Assembly (NCBI GenBank): GCA_030704615.1
Contig: JAKLZA010000295.1
Coordinates: 47,001-111,000, forward strand
Length of the DNA: 64,000 nucleotides
DNA from: Takakia lepidozioides
Taxonomy: Eukaryota; Streptophyta; Takakiopsida; Takakiales; Takakiaceae
Direction of reading: 5' to 3'
The position numbers and the translations under genes are program-made. The notes beneath the pieces are model-generated. The model had not been told where the DNA came from and made no database searches. It worked only from the letters and a program-made list of their open reading frames with translations. Of this stretch, positions 1-11,902 are shown piece after piece. The stretch's first letter is position 1; each line of letters starts with the position of its first letter.

Positions 1-206
1 TATGGCTTTGAAAAGCGAACTAGTAGGTGGTGGTGTTTATTAGAGAGCCCAGCAGTTTAAGGAGGTCTAGCTGGTTATGACAAATGCCCATTCATTCTTA
101 ATATCCAGAACCCTAATGAGGGATCTGCCAAGCTAGGTGTTATGCCCTCTGTTCACCCAATTTAACAGAAATGTTTGGCAAAGCTATGGCAAGTCAAGAA
201 CCATTG

Positions 207-1950
207 GAGAGAATGTACCCATAAGACGTTGTTTGCTGTAGCTTGTGGCCACTGACACCGCGCCCAGTTTGAGCGGAACACAAAGGGACAGGACCTACCT
301 TTGTGGGGCTGACGCCGGTAGTAAGACTTACCTTGGAATAAACAACTGATCCGGGTTTTCAATATCCTCTAGAAATCCCTTCACACAAGCATCAATCTGG
401 ATGTGTGGTTTGTCCAATAGCTAGGCCCCAAAAGGGCCTGGGCTTTTGGCTCAGCCTCGAGACTTTCAAAGTTGGTAAACAGAGGTACAGGCACAATTCC
501 TTGATATTTTGAGGAGAGTGTCTCTCTGGTGAGAGAACCCGGGACAGTGAATCAGAAAATGAATATTGTCACACAGGGCAATTGCACTCTCCCTTTCCTC
601 TCTGCATCTGTTTGCTGTTCAAAGGTAAGCTTCCCGGCCTGAGTTTAAATTTCAGTCTAGTGCCGAGAGTGGGTAGACCCTTGAGGTCATCCATGATGTC
701 CTCCCCCATGTCACAGACTGGAAACAAGTTCAGGGAAGTTTTCTGCCTAACTTCATTTTCATCAGACAATTTCCTGGCAACAGACATGGCTTTGGAGACT
801 ACAGCCTCTAAGTCAGATTTATCCAGCAGGGTCAAGACTCGCGGATTGAGATTCAGATCCTTGAGCATCTCTTCTACTCTCTTCCGCCAGGACTTAGCCT
901 GTTTGACAGGGCGCTCCTGTTTCCAAGATATAGAGTCGATTAACTTAGGATATCTGATGTTGGACATATGTTGCAGCTGACCCTACCATCTGACCTTGAA
1001 TTCATCTCGTCGGGAGCTTAAAGAAATGCCAAACTCACCCCGAACAGCCACATTGGCATGCTCACATGCACTCCTTAAGCACCCCCACTTGAATGGATTC
1101 TAGAGACTTAGCCTGGTTGAGTTATCAACCCATATTGCAGATGTGTACTCCAAGGCAGGTCTAAAACGCGACAAGCATGGTTTTCTTGACCTCAGAGTTG
1201 ATCCCTCTGCAGTAGAAAAATTTAGTGAGACCCAGCGCTTTGCGCTTGCCAGTTTGAACAACCAATTACACTCGGAGGAAAACTCAACACCGAGGTATGT
1301 GTAGGAAGGGAGGACTGGAATCTCGTCTTTCCACTGCCCTTGAGATCACCTCCTCCCTCTCCTCGGTTGTTGAATCCACATTTACTGACATTAGCCTCTA
1401 GCCCCCAAGGGTCAAAGTATCTCTTCGCGCAATCAATCAACTCCTGGAGATTGGAAGGAGTCTCCCCTATGCCTGCAGTCATCCGCAAACATAAGGGCTG
1501 GTATGGCGGCATCACCCACCCTTAACCCAAATCCCTCACTTTCCACATCCTCGAGGAATTGATTGATGAAAACATTGAAGAGCAGAGGGGAGAGGGTACA
1601 TATTGAGCTACACCTTGGTCTATGTCAAAGAAGTTAGACTTATGTCCATTAACAGTGACACAGCTTTTGGTGTGAGCATACAAGTTATGGACAACTCTCC
1701 ATCTTTAGCATGATCCACATCATGACCAGTGTCGGAGCCATAGACCGTCTCTCCACACTGTGTCATAAGCCTTTTTGACATCCAAGAAAAAACAAAAGTG
1801 GGTTTCCCTTCTTTTTTCCTTCCCTGGATAATCTGGCTTAGAGTGAAGATATGATCCACACAGCCCCTGCTTCGCCGAAAGCCAGCTTGGCCTTCGTGGA
1901 ACACCTCTAGATTCCAGATCAACCTTGAGACAGGTACTTGTAACTCCAGA
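207..1950 (-). mobile_element. LINE copy A, degenerate RT to 3' end
   Basis: Relic of a non-LTR retrotransposon read leftward. In several frames one can follow RT blocks: QAGFRRSRGCVDHIF near 1865-1895, the DIDQGVAQYVPSPLLFN block near 1575-1625, and the catalytic box MFADD at about 1478-1492. Downstream come a conserved segment ([20 protein letters not shown], 569-967) and the start of a zinc-binding motif. The 3' end near 207-310 matches the 3' ends of the neighbouring copies. No open frame survives, so it is not autonomous. The 5' side is interrupted by copy B at about 1951. The LINE class is certain from the RT motif order; the clade is not assigned. Confidence 0.8.
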
Positions 1951-3157
1951 TTAGAGAGAGAGAGAGAGAGATTGTACTCATAAGACGTTGTTTGCCGTAG
2001 CCTTGTGGCCATTGACCCCGCGCCCAGTTTGACCGGGAACAAAAGGGACAGAACCTACCTCTGTCAGGGCTGACGTTGGTAGTAAGACTCACCTTCATAT
2101 ATAGAATTAATCCGGGTTTTCCAGATATCCTCTAGAAATCCCTTCACACAAGCATCAATCTGCTGTGTGTGATTTGCCCAAAAACTAGGCCTCAGGAGGG
2201 CCTGGGCTTTTGGCTCAGCCTTGAGACTTTCAAAGTTGGTAAACAGGGGTACAGGCACAATTCCCTTGATAGATTTGAAGAGAGCGTCTCTTTGGTGAGA
2301 GAACCCCGGACAGTGTATCAGAAAATGAATACTGTCTTCAGATTGCCCACACAACGGGCAATTGCACTCTCCCTTTCCTCTCTGCTTCTGTTTGCTGTTC
2401 AAAGGTAGGCTTCCTGCCCTGAGTTTAAATTTCAGTCTAGTGCGAGAGTGGGTAGACCCTTGAGGTCATCCAAGATGTCCTCCCCATGTCACTGACTGGA
2501 AACAAGTTCAGGGAAGTTTTCTGCGTAACTTCATTTTCATCAGACAATCTCATGGCAACAGACATGGCTTTGGACGCTACAGCCTCTAAGTCAGATTTAT
2601 CCAGCAGGGTCAAGACTTGCGGCTCCAGGTCCAGGTCCTTGAGAATTTTGACAGGGCGGTCCTGTTTCCAAGATATAGAGTCGAACTTAGGATATCTGGT
2701 GTTGGGCATATGTTGCAGCTGACCCCACCATCTGACCTTGAATACATCTCGTCGGGAGCTTAAGGACGTAATGCCAAACTCACCCCGAACAGCCACATTG
2801 GCTGTTTTGGAGCATTGCTGACATAGCACTCCTTAGCACCCCCACTTGAATGGATTCTAGAGACTTAGCCTGGTTGAAGTTATCAACCCATATTGCAGAT
2901 CCGTACTCCAAGGCAGGTCTAATAACGCGACAAAGCATGGTTTTCTTAACCTCAGAGTTGACCCCTGCAGTGGAAAAATTTAGTGAGCCCCAGAGCTTTG
3001 CCCTTGCCAGGTTGAACAACTTTCCGGATATGTGCATCCCAATTACAATTGGAGGAAAACTCAACGCCCAGGTAAGTGTAGGAAGGGAGGACCGGGATCT
3101 CTTGGCTACCCCACTGCCACTTAAGATCACTTCCTCCTCTCTCCTCTGTCGTTGAAT
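1951..3157 (-). mobile_element. LINE copy B, 5'-truncated
   Basis: A second copy of the same LINE, beginning just after the RT catalytic box. Visible parts in order are the post-RT segment (RPALEYGSAIW, 2780-3130), the SWKQDRPVK segment (2437-2829), and a Cys-His zinc motif [19 protein letters not shown] (2064-2402), which is the usual C-terminal zinc-binding region of LINE ORF2. The 3' end is a CT-repeat tail (GA on the plus strand, 1951-1971) directly abutting copy A sequence, so B is inserted into or joined onto A. Frameshifts break the frame. Confidence 0.75.
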
Positions 3158-3169
3158 GCTACCACTGCT

Positions 3170-3309
3170 ACCACAGAGAGAGAGAGATTGTACTCATAAG
3201 ATGTGTTTGCCGTAGCCTTGTGGCCATTGACCCCGCGCCAGTTTGAGCAGGAACAAAAGGGACAGAACCTACCTCTGTCAGGACAGAGAGAGAGAGAGAG
3301 AGAGAGAGG
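3170..3309 (-). mobile_element. LINE 3'-terminal fragment plus GA microsatellite
   Basis: A third copy of only the LINE 3' end: the segment ending at the GA run at 3175-3186 matches 1965-2075 and 207-310 almost base for base. It is followed at 3287-3309 by a pure (GA)n run. It shows that the 3' tail of this family is a short CT microsatellite rather than poly(A). Confidence 0.65.
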
Positions 3310-4890
3310 AAGAAAGCAATTTGTTCCTTGGGAAAATGGGTGAGGTGGAAGATTTGATTTGACCCAAGCCTGTCTTTTATTCCTTCTCTCCCTCATCCCC
3401 TAAGCCAGCTGCATGCTATGGATGTACTAGGGTGCCTTATTTTGCACATGTTTTGCTGACAATTGTTGAAGAAATGGTCTGCAGGTTCCTGGAGGTGGAT
3501 ATTGATGAGGCAATGATGAGGGTGGAAAGGCGACACATTGAAATGGGCAAGTCTCGCCACTCCTTGTAGGCTCACATTGCTGAGGATAGAACTTCCTCTA
3601 CAATCGATTTTGCATTCATGCTCAGCATAACATGGTCACTCAGTCAATCTGTTTTTTATTGGTGATTGGTTGCTGGTCAGCCGTTTCCAGCACCTTGGAT
3701 GGTTTTTCTCTATTACACGAATTGGTTCGCTGTTAGTGTGAAATGATGGAGAGCTTTCAAATATTTTGAGTTCACAGCTGAGAGGCGTTATGAAAAAAGC
3801 GGTCTTACATGCATAGCCACCAAATTGGGAATGGATGCAGGAAAGACACCAGAAGTTGCTAAATGGAGGGTGAGGACCTTCACTTGCCATTCTAATCGCT
3901 CAACTGTATATGAGGTCTAGTGTTGAATTGTTGTCCATGAGACTTTGTGCATGTGGGTATGTGAATGGGGAGATCTCCGAACGGCTGAAGGTAGAGTCCT
4001 TTGAGGAGCAATTCCGTGATCTCTATCCAGCTGAAACTGAACCTGCCCACTGATTTGAGCATCTGCATTGACAGGTGAATACAATGATCGCCCAAATGCT
4101 GAGCTTATTGCTCTTTCAAAATGGAATGCAGATCTTGTAATACAGTCTGTCCCTGTCTCTTGAAAGTCGACTTCCATTACCGATGAAAGGGGATCGGGTG
4201 TTTTGGGTTTAGGGGAAAGCTCAAGGACACTCAGCTGTGAATACTTTTAGCTTGTTCTTTTTCTTTCTTTTCTCTGACGTTGAGGGTTAATTAGCTTAGG
4301 TGTCACCTCGACATGGCTGCAGCTCTTGGCCCATGTGGCTGGAGGAAGCACAATGTTGCCTTGCTTTTATATGGGACCTCGCCAGACACTCCCCATTTGT
4401 CTTTTATTACAGGTGGAAGCCTTACGAAGAAGGTTTTTGAAGCCAGAAATGAAGAAAGATAATAATAGGGAGAACACTCTGGGTCAAAGCCCGGGTAAAT
4501 AAGAGCTCCTTACCTTTGGGTGCTGACAGTTTCCCGGGGTGGTTGAAGTGGTGCTCACACTGGCAAATTGCATTAAAACAATAAGATCCCATGGGTACAT
4601 GCACAAAACCTCCACATGTGAGTGGAGTTGACTGCAAAAGCCGATTGCAAGATTTTCCAATGACTAACAATTTGAAAGATATTATTAACGAGGATTATAA
4701 ATGTGCAATGGTGATTTGAAGTCTGTGATCAAATTTTGAACATCGCAGGTAAGATCAAAAGGGTTTTCAAATAGTCTTTCTCCCACATTTCTCAATTTAC
4801 TCAGTAAACTGAATACTCATTTACACAAGTGCTCACAAATGGAGTTTTCATTTGAGAAGATTGAATGTTTTTCCAAACCCCTAAGGAACC
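3310..4890. other. Unassigned intergenic stretch
   Basis: About 1.6 kb with only short, unsupported open frames on the minus strand (60-86 codons). I see no recognisable domain, repeat or RNA gene. It could be decayed transposon or UTR sequence. Confidence 0.5.
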
Positions 4891-4900
4891 TTATAGCTTT

Positions 4901-5135
4901 CTTTTTTTTTTTCTTTTTTTTAAGAGGAAACCTGGGAGAGACAGCCCACAATTCAGGTCCTCGAGGAGGGGAAAAATTAACCCCTTCATTTTGGGCCAGG
5001 AGACCTACAGGACGATCAACACCCAGACATTACCGTCACGAACAATCCCACACACGGGGCAGGGCAGCGGGTTTGAACCCGAACCACCAGGGCGACACAC
5101 TGTGCACTTACCAGCTGAGCTACCAGCCAATGTGC
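4901..5135 (-). mobile_element. tRNA-derived SINE with target-site duplication
   Basis: Read on the minus strand, an internal pol III promoter is present: box A TAGCTCAGCTGG (plus 5111-5122) and box B GGTTCAAACCC (plus 5069-5079), about 31 nt apart as in a tRNA. A body of about 150 bp follows and ends in an A-rich tail (plus-strand T run at 4901-4921). The 9-bp direct repeat TATAGCTTT flanks it at 4892-4900 and 5136-5144, fitting a retroposition target-site duplication. The acceptor stem pairs poorly, so this is a SINE and not a functional tRNA gene. Confidence 0.85.
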
Positions 5136-5144
5136 TATAGCTTT

Positions 5145-5644
5145 TTGGTGATATAAAAAGATTTTGCAACCTTTGCAGAATTGGAAAAAAAAAATCATTG
5201 ATCTTATCGAAATTCTTGAATGGCTCAGCCAATTGAGTTCAAATTCCATAGTATTGCTACGTGTGTTGGCGATGTTGCATGAGTGTGAAATCTTCTATTA
5301 TGTCAGCCTATGAATTCGTGTCATCCTCAAGTTCTGACATGTGTTGTTTACACTATCTATATGTAATCCCACATCATTAACGCGTGGCATTGTGGAGACA
5401 ATTATTCTCATTCATACGTCCACAACCTACTACACAATGTAATATGCAATATGACATGACAAACAATATGCACACACACCAATAAAAACATCGTATCAAT
5501 ATATAATAACTAAGAATGAACGATAAACCTGCATAGCTTTATAAAAAGACCCAAGTGGGGTGACTGTACAAATGGGTGTAACTGTCCCCAAGAGGAAACA
5601 ACCAAAGCTCGTAGAGCTAGATATATATGACACAAAGAAAGAAA
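5145..5644. other. LINE 3' UTR or intergenic
   Basis: AT-rich sequence without open frames. The part nearest 5645 is probably the 3' UTR of the leftward LINE; no poly(A) tail or target duplication could be placed with confidence. Confidence 0.4.
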
Positions 5645-8600
5645 TCAAATTATTCTAGTATCACCTACAACCTGAAGAAAGTCAGACAACAGGAAAGAGG
5701 GTGGATCAGAGAGTGCGGGGAGGCGAGATGAAGCCGCCCTAGCAACCTCTAAAATAGATTGAGCTTGAGCCTTTTGCAAAGCAACATAAACTCATTGTCT
5801 AAATAACTACAAGAACAAAGGCGTATGGGCTTCCAAGGCTTTTGTTTTCCGCTGCACGACGGGCACATGTGCGAAGGAACTCGTTGAATTGATGATGCAA
5901 ACAACCAAAGATCTCGACTGCCAAAGGAAGGAATGTGTCTGTGGAATGACGTGCCCGATAGTCATGCTCCATTCCCTGCGCAGCTACTGAAGCGGCAACT
6001 CCCTGTGATGAGGCTGTGCGGGCAGGAGATCCGACCTAGTAGGATCAGCGATGACAACGTCCGCCAATGTACGCAATCTGTTCTGTGAGAGAACAATGTC
6101 AACCCATCGTCGAGTGGAATGGTGATCGTGGGTCGATGGGAGTATGTGCACAGCTTTCGAATGACATGTATCCCAGCATCACGAGCACCCGCAGTTGCTG
6201 CATCCCGGACGACGTCATGGGTCGCAGTGCGTTCTCCACCGCAGGAGCAACGAAGAGATGTACGCGCCGAGTGAATCGAGAGGATGGCGACACACTGTTG
6301 TAGTCTTAACACAGAGGGATGCGGCAGACCTAGTCGAACTCGTAAGGAGGTGGTAAATACAGCAAAAGACATCGGAAGGGTGCAATGGTTGGTCGTACTG
6401 TGATCCACACGCCTGCTCCGGCCCTGGCGCACGAGAGAAGTCTCGCCCGATGTGAATCTGAAGGAGCGTCGGAAAGCATGCTGGAAAATGAGTGTTGGTG
6501 CACGCGTTCCATGACGGTATCCTGTAAATGCTCCAGACCTTGAGTGACCAACTGTTCAAAGGGTGGCAGACATGCCCGTGCTGTGTTGGGATGAGATCCC
6601 ACGCTGAACGAAGATGTTGCTAGAAGGACAAAGAGCCATCGTCGATGTGGGCAACCACCTCCATGAGAAAAGGGAGTTGCTGACACAGAAACCGAGATGC
6701 CAAGGTTGGAGCGACTAAGGCCCAACTACCTAGGAAGGCAGCAGGGGCAGTGACGACTGTGGATAGTAAACCCACTCCTCCAGAAGAGATTGGGAGGGTA
6801 GCCTGACGACATGCCAAGGGCCCCTGCTCACTATCAAATGCACCTGGGCCTATAGACGACCAAAAATCCCCCTAACAGTCGTATCAAAAGAAGGCAGAAG
6901 CTCCACAAACTGGGGAGTGAGAGGGAAACAACGCAAAAGATAAGAAGGTCGCTGTAAAAAACATTTAGTGAGAATGCCATATGCTACCTGCATATCCCGA
7001 AGAAGCTCTATATGGCTTGTATCTTGTAGCAAAACGTCTTGGAGGAATGATGTTGTGTAGGGGTAGTACCAAAGGGAACACCTAACATTCGAATACCCTC
7101 AGATGGTGCTAGCAAGTCGACAGGGGGCACGAAATCTGAAGGCAGACCAGAGGGTGACAAAACTGTGGATTTGCGAGGTTGAACAGTGAGCCCAAGAGAG
7201 TGAAGGGTAGCAAAGTGATGGAAAGCCAAAAGGATATCAGTGGGAGGGGGCCAGTGATGTGGGTATCATCAGCAATAGAAGGAAATATACAGGATTGGAA
7301 GGCTTGCGTAGATGAGCGAAGGGCTCGGAAGTGGGCAAAAGCAAAAAGAGGTCCCCCTAATGGATCGCCTGACGAGTTCCTACTTCGGACTGGATTATAG
7401 TAAGATCTCCGGTCGGGGTGTGATGACTGTAAACAAAGGGGTGGAGGAAGCATAATAAAACAATCTCACAAAGGAATGAGTTGATGGCATGCGCCGCCGG
7501 CTGATCGCAATTCCTGAAATATTGCTGATCTGGACACCGTGTTAGGCGTTGGTCACATCCACCTGAAGGACGACCCAGTCTGGATGAAGGTCAAGAGAAC
7601 CCGAATCCTATGCACCACCGCTTCACACCTCCCGGAGTAGCGACCCCAAACTGATGTGGAGAGAAGTGAGAAGAAAGACCTCCCAAAACTGGATGCAGAT
7701 AGAGCGGCTCACCAAGCGATACAGAACCTCCCCCACTGCAATATGACAAATCCCACCTGTGTTCTGGACATGGCCAAGAGCCGTGCTGCTCCAAGCAAAC
7801 GTGCTACTGAGATAGGTATATGTCCCATCGCAATAAAAGAACAAACTTGGAACAGCTGGGAAAAGCCACTAGCAGAGTCCTGTGGATTGAGACAGTCACG
7901 GAGGTGTTCATACACCAAACCAGACGGACCGGCTGCTGCAAGATGAGGGCTACGGGTGAATGCTTGTATGTAAGTATCGCGATCCAATTAAAGGTCCTCA
8001 GCAGGTTCAAAGTCCTCCACAAAAGAAGGAATGATGTCGTCCGCAATGGGGTGGAGATTCTCCAAAGCTGTGACATATCAGCCGAAGGCGGTGCTGGTAA
8101 GAGGAGCAAGAGCTCGAGTGCACGGGAATACTCTCCTACCCGGCCTAGCATAACTCTGACAAAAAACGCATGTGGATGGATGGAGTGGCTGGTGTGGGCT
8201 ATCATGAGCTATTCACGCCGCAAAGTGCTTGTGCACGTAGATAATGTTCGTCTGAAGGGTTTCCCAGTCCCCAGAGAGAAATCTACGAAGACAGCACGCG
8301 TCTCTCAATGTCGGATTCACCACCACTGGAGGCAAAAACTAGACACCATAGAGGAAAAAGCAGAAAAAGGTACCAAGCAGCAATGTTGTAAGGGTCCCGA
8401 GCAAGGCGGTCCAAGGGTAAGCGAAAAGCATGTTGTACCTCTCTACGAAGCGCCATTGGGATGCGTGTATAGAGCCGGGGACGGGGCAAACCTAAATGAA
8501 ATGCTCCCAAAACATCAAGGGTCGCAATCCAAAGCCATGTCTGGGCAGAAGGAGCCACTAACGGGGTAGGCAAATGTTGTCCGGAGAAGACTGATGAAGT

Positions 8601-9372
8601 GTAGAACACGTGTGTCGATGACGTGCAAGCCCCCTGATACAAGCAACATCCGACCACAACCTGGACAAGGCACTCGGTCTGGTGGAGAAGATGGTGGTGC
8701 TGGTGGTGGGAGATAATGGAGCAAAAGAACGGGCGGTCTGATCAGGTGAACCTGTCCGCTGTCTAGAAGGAGGTGGCGAGCCAGGTGGAGGAAAAAAAGC
8801 TCTGTGGGAGGCCGCCATGTACCTGAAAGGCAAATTGGGGAAGGCCCTGGCCCCTTGATTTGGAGTTGTTGTGCCTCACTTGGGGTTGTCGGGTATCATT
8901 CCTATAGAGCTGTGACCTTGGGTAGGGTGGAAGGGTTCACCATCAACAACGCTTCCTCTCCTCCGTGGATGAGGGTTGCTGTGACCGGAGTGGGAGGGTG
9001 TAGCACTATTCTTGGCCCAATTTCTATTGCTCTTATTGTCTTAAAAGGAGGGACAGTGTCCACCACCAATATTGCCCTTGGCTGTACCATGGCTATGGCG
9101 GATGTGCCTAGTGTAGGGGGGCTGACCACCTGACGTCTAGGGTTACCTTGTGTGGTAGAGAAGGGCCCACCATTATCACGCTGAAGGCTGGTGTGTGAGG
9201 AGTGGGCGGGCCCGGCACCAGCCTGCACAGCTGCTGTGTCCCGTTTAGACCCACGATTGGGCTGTCTACCGCCTCTAGCCGCCCGTTGTCCGCCATCGGC
9301 CTCTGCCCGCCATCGGCCTCTGCCGCTGTCGCCATCGCTTTCCACCATCTTCATCTCTACTCTTGCTGTCCT
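5645..9372 (-). mobile_element. LINE of a second family, RT plus C-terminal module
   Basis: A near full-length non-LTR element read leftward, broken by frameshifts. In order: a low-complexity, basic N-terminal region (8902-9354) with a CPGCGR zinc-like motif (near 8670); a conserved ALRREVQHAFRLPLDRLARD segment (8283-8657); RT blocks AAGPSGLVYEHLRDC (7709-7987), VLQVDVTNA (about 7560), RQGDPLGGPLFAFAHFRALR (7109-7453) and the catalytic IADD box; a post-RT segment LPISSGGVGLLSTV (6620-6817); and a C-terminal module with CSCGGERTATHDVVRDA and DVVIADPTRSDLL (5962-6432). The reading frame ends in a stop at 5645-5647. The last module may be a restriction-like endonuclease, but I cannot assign its catalytic residues. 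This combination recurs in moss and algal LINEs as I remember them. Confidence 0.8.
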
Positions 9373-9466
9373 TGTTTAGGTTGAAGCAGAGGTAATGAAG
9401 GCCTGTTTAGGTACATTCCTGTTGTTTCATTACCAGCCGGGTCCACAGAAAGTTCCGCATCCTGTC

Positions 9467-9545
9467 TAGACGACCAAAAATCCCCTAACAATCGTATCAA
9501 AAGAAGACAGAAGCTCCACAAACTGGGGAGTGGGGGGGAATAAAA
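9467..9545 (-). mobile_element. Fragment of the second LINE family
   Basis: About 78 bp that closely repeat 6850-6928 of the adjacent element (shared run GACGACCAAAAATCCCC and onward), in the same orientation. It is a detached piece of the same family, not a gene. Confidence 0.75.
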
Positions 9546-9681
9546 AAAGAATGAACATTGAGAAGAATGCACAAATGAAACTCATTGTCGTATAAGAAAA
9601 TCATGAAAGAATGTGTAGGCCCTTTGCTTTGAGGGCAAGGGGTTGGGACCTCCTCGAGTGTTGTTGTAATAACGTAATAAC

Positions 9682-10487
9682 CAGTGTTGGGCGGTTCTTG
9701 CATTTGTGAAGGAACCTTTGGTTCCGGTTCCACAATTATTTCAAGAGACAGTTCCGGATCCGGTTCTGGATCCAACTTTTAAACATGGGGGCGGTTCCGG
9801 TTACCGGTTAGTTGCTGATAAAACCACGGTTCCCGGTTACGTTCCGGTTCTTTTTTTTTTAATTTTTTTTAATTTAATTATATTTAAATATTTTATCAGT
9901 CCGGGAGATTAAATAGCAATGTATTCACATATTTGAACTAAAATCCAACGATTTTATTAGTTTTCACTAACACAAAAAAAAAAACAAAAATACTCTAAAT
10001 AAATTGGTAGAAAAAAATGGATAACATTTTATGGGTTGAAATTACTATTCAGCTATCTGGCAAGTATTGGCATCTTCTAACATTTTCATTAATGAACTTA
10101 GCCAGGATATCATGGAGCTGGAGATTGAACCCAGATCTCATGGCGTTGAAGCTTCGAACATAGAATGTCATGGCCTTCAAGCATTGAACCCAGGATCTCA
10201 TGGAGCTTGAGAGCATTAAAGAAGTTTTGCCATGGGGCCACCAGCTAGCTCTCCAGGGTTAGGCCATGTTATGCCAAGGGCCCACCAAGGGTTCAAGAAC
10301 CTGGACCCTGTTTTTATCCCCATGCGCCCCTTCTCCAGTTCTCACACCCAGCGCGAAGGGTTCGGTTCTGTGCCAATCCCCATTGGCAGATTCCTGTTTC
10401 GGGTCAGGTTCTGCAGTAATGGGCCCGGTTCCGCTTAACCTGAACCGGCGGTTAACCTGGGTCCCGGCGGGTAACCGCCCAACACTG
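9682..10487. mobile_element. Non-autonomous hAT-type transposon
   Basis: An 806-bp element with terminal inverted repeats CAGTGTTGGGCGGTT at 9682-9696 and its complement at 10473-10487. Both sides carry the 8-bp direct repeat GTAATAAC (9674-9681 and 10488-10495). An 8-bp duplication with CAGTG ends is the hAT hallmark. Subterminal GGTTCCGGTT-like motifs are repeated many times near both ends, as expected for transposase binding sites. The interior is AT-rich and has no transposase; the open frames across it are chance. Confidence 0.9.
10090..10215 (+). repeat. Short degenerate tandem repeats inside the hAT element
   Basis: About three imperfect copies of a 30-45-bp unit with the words ATTGAACCCAG and ATCTCATGG. 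It lies in the interior of the hAT element and is probably minisatellite expansion. Confidence 0.5.
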
Positions 10488-10599
10488 GTAATAACCATCA
10501 TTTTGGTCATGACCTGGTCCTCCTCGGTTGGTTCTCGTGACGGCCGCATCTTCGGCTTAGGCCGAGTTCACGTGGGGTGGCTCGGTGTTCTTCTTCCCT

Positions 10600-11320
10600 C
10601 GCATGTTGAACCGACAGCCTTCCGTGGGGTGGTTGGTCATTTTGCAAGATTCTGCACTATCTCATCGGCATGGCGCACTCTGCAGCTGAGTACCCATAGT
10701 TCTTGCAGTTGTGTACTACACGTCTTTGCGCACTACGACTTTCGCTTTGGATTTCCCCTTTTTGTCTTTTTTCTCGTGTTTACGTTCCATTTCGGAGTCG
10801 GAGCTGGACTCGAAGGACAAGGATTCCATTTTCACTTGACGCTTTCCCATTCTTCTTTCTCCAGCTAGGTCTGGCTTCATATTCATAATCTTCTTATATG
10901 ATCGGATGATTTGAAAGCTTTTTCTAACGTGTCCTGGGGCATTCCGATATGTGTAATCTAAACACCCATTGAGCGCTATTCAGCTTCTGCAGTCTTTTGT
11001 AGTAATCTTCCACACTTCTTTTCCTTTTCTGCTTGATGTGGCGCACGGTCCAGTAGATAGCGCGCCCACTCGTCGAATTATCCCTTTCGTGGTGAACAAA
11101 TACACAATGTGAGCTTGTTCTGCTCGCTGGCATCCCCATTAGCCTCATACATCGCTTCTAGCAACTTGATGTGGGGTTCGGGGTCATCACCATCCTTGAA
11201 TTATGCAACCGTCATCTTGGCTGCAGCTATGTGGGCTCCTCCACTCATTGCAGCTCCTAGGCCACTCGACATTGTTGTCATCGCCTTTCTACAACTCGTT
11301 AATGCCGAACGCTCCTATGA
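10600..11320 (-). mobile_element. LTR-retrotransposon gag fragment
   Basis: Reading leftward in shifting frames one finds a gag-like capsid segment (GDDPEPHIKLLEAMYEANG near 11110-11220, then RSVEDYYKRLQKLN near 10975-11020), a charged Lys-rich linker, and a half zinc knuckle HNCKNYGYSAAEC near 10700-10745. The order capsid, basic linker, knuckle is that of LTR-element gag. No pol or LTR was found next to it, so it is an isolated relic, inactive by frameshifts and a stop. Assignment to Ty3/gypsy rather than Ty1/copia is not settled. Confidence 0.6.
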
Positions 11321-11902
11321 GTCTTTACTGTTGAGTATTTCAATCAAAGAAGATTGACGACGTCTGTGTGCCCAAACGATTATATGCCTTTCGGTTCTCC
11401 CTAGAGACTTGACTTTGTTAGGATTTGCAGCCTCTGATTGGCTCTAGGGGCCCATAATCTGCCCCAAAACTCCTTAACGCTCAGGAATGGGCTCGCCGCT
11501 GGCGAATCTGCGGGTGGCGCCCGGCTCGCGAGGCAGCTTACCCGCTTGCCCATTCCCTAGTACGTAAGGATCCTACCTCGTTTGCTTCTACTAAAAGGAA
11601 AGTAACTCAGGATGCTTTCGTAGGAAGGCCACTGCCTTTGCGTTCGGTTCTTTTTTCCCTTGCACGCAAAGCTGTCGTCGTGATTCTCGTTTTCCGCTCT
11701 GAAAACTCTGATAACTACCGGGGCTTGGCTTCCCCGAGCACTCTCCGGATTATCTCGACTACTATGAACAAGCTTACATCATCTTCTCGAGTTCTCAACT
11801 CGCACTCCCTTCGTCAGCCATCTTCTCATTTTCTTGATTGTCCTATACCCCGGTGGTATGGTCGCCACTGTTTACTACTTTTTCCTTTTGTCTACTGCAC
11901 TT
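11321..11902. other. Unassigned stretch
   Basis: Moderately GC-rich sequence with no supported gene. It may include leader or LTR sequence of the adjacent gag relic, but no matching LTR is visible in the window. Confidence 0.4.

Noticed and set aside
3287-3309. GA run as promoter element
   Set aside because: It coincides with the 3' tails of LINE copies and is better explained as their microsatellite end.
5069-5129. Functional tRNA gene (minus)
   Set aside because: Boxes A and B are present but the acceptor stem does not pair well, and an A tail plus target duplication show a SINE.
7820-8569. 249-codon plus-strand ORF
   Set aside because: Antisense to the LINE RT region, whose minus-strand motifs are clear.
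10266-10868. 200-codon plus-strand ORF
   Set aside because: It runs across the right end of the hAT element and the antisense of the gag relic; a chance frame.
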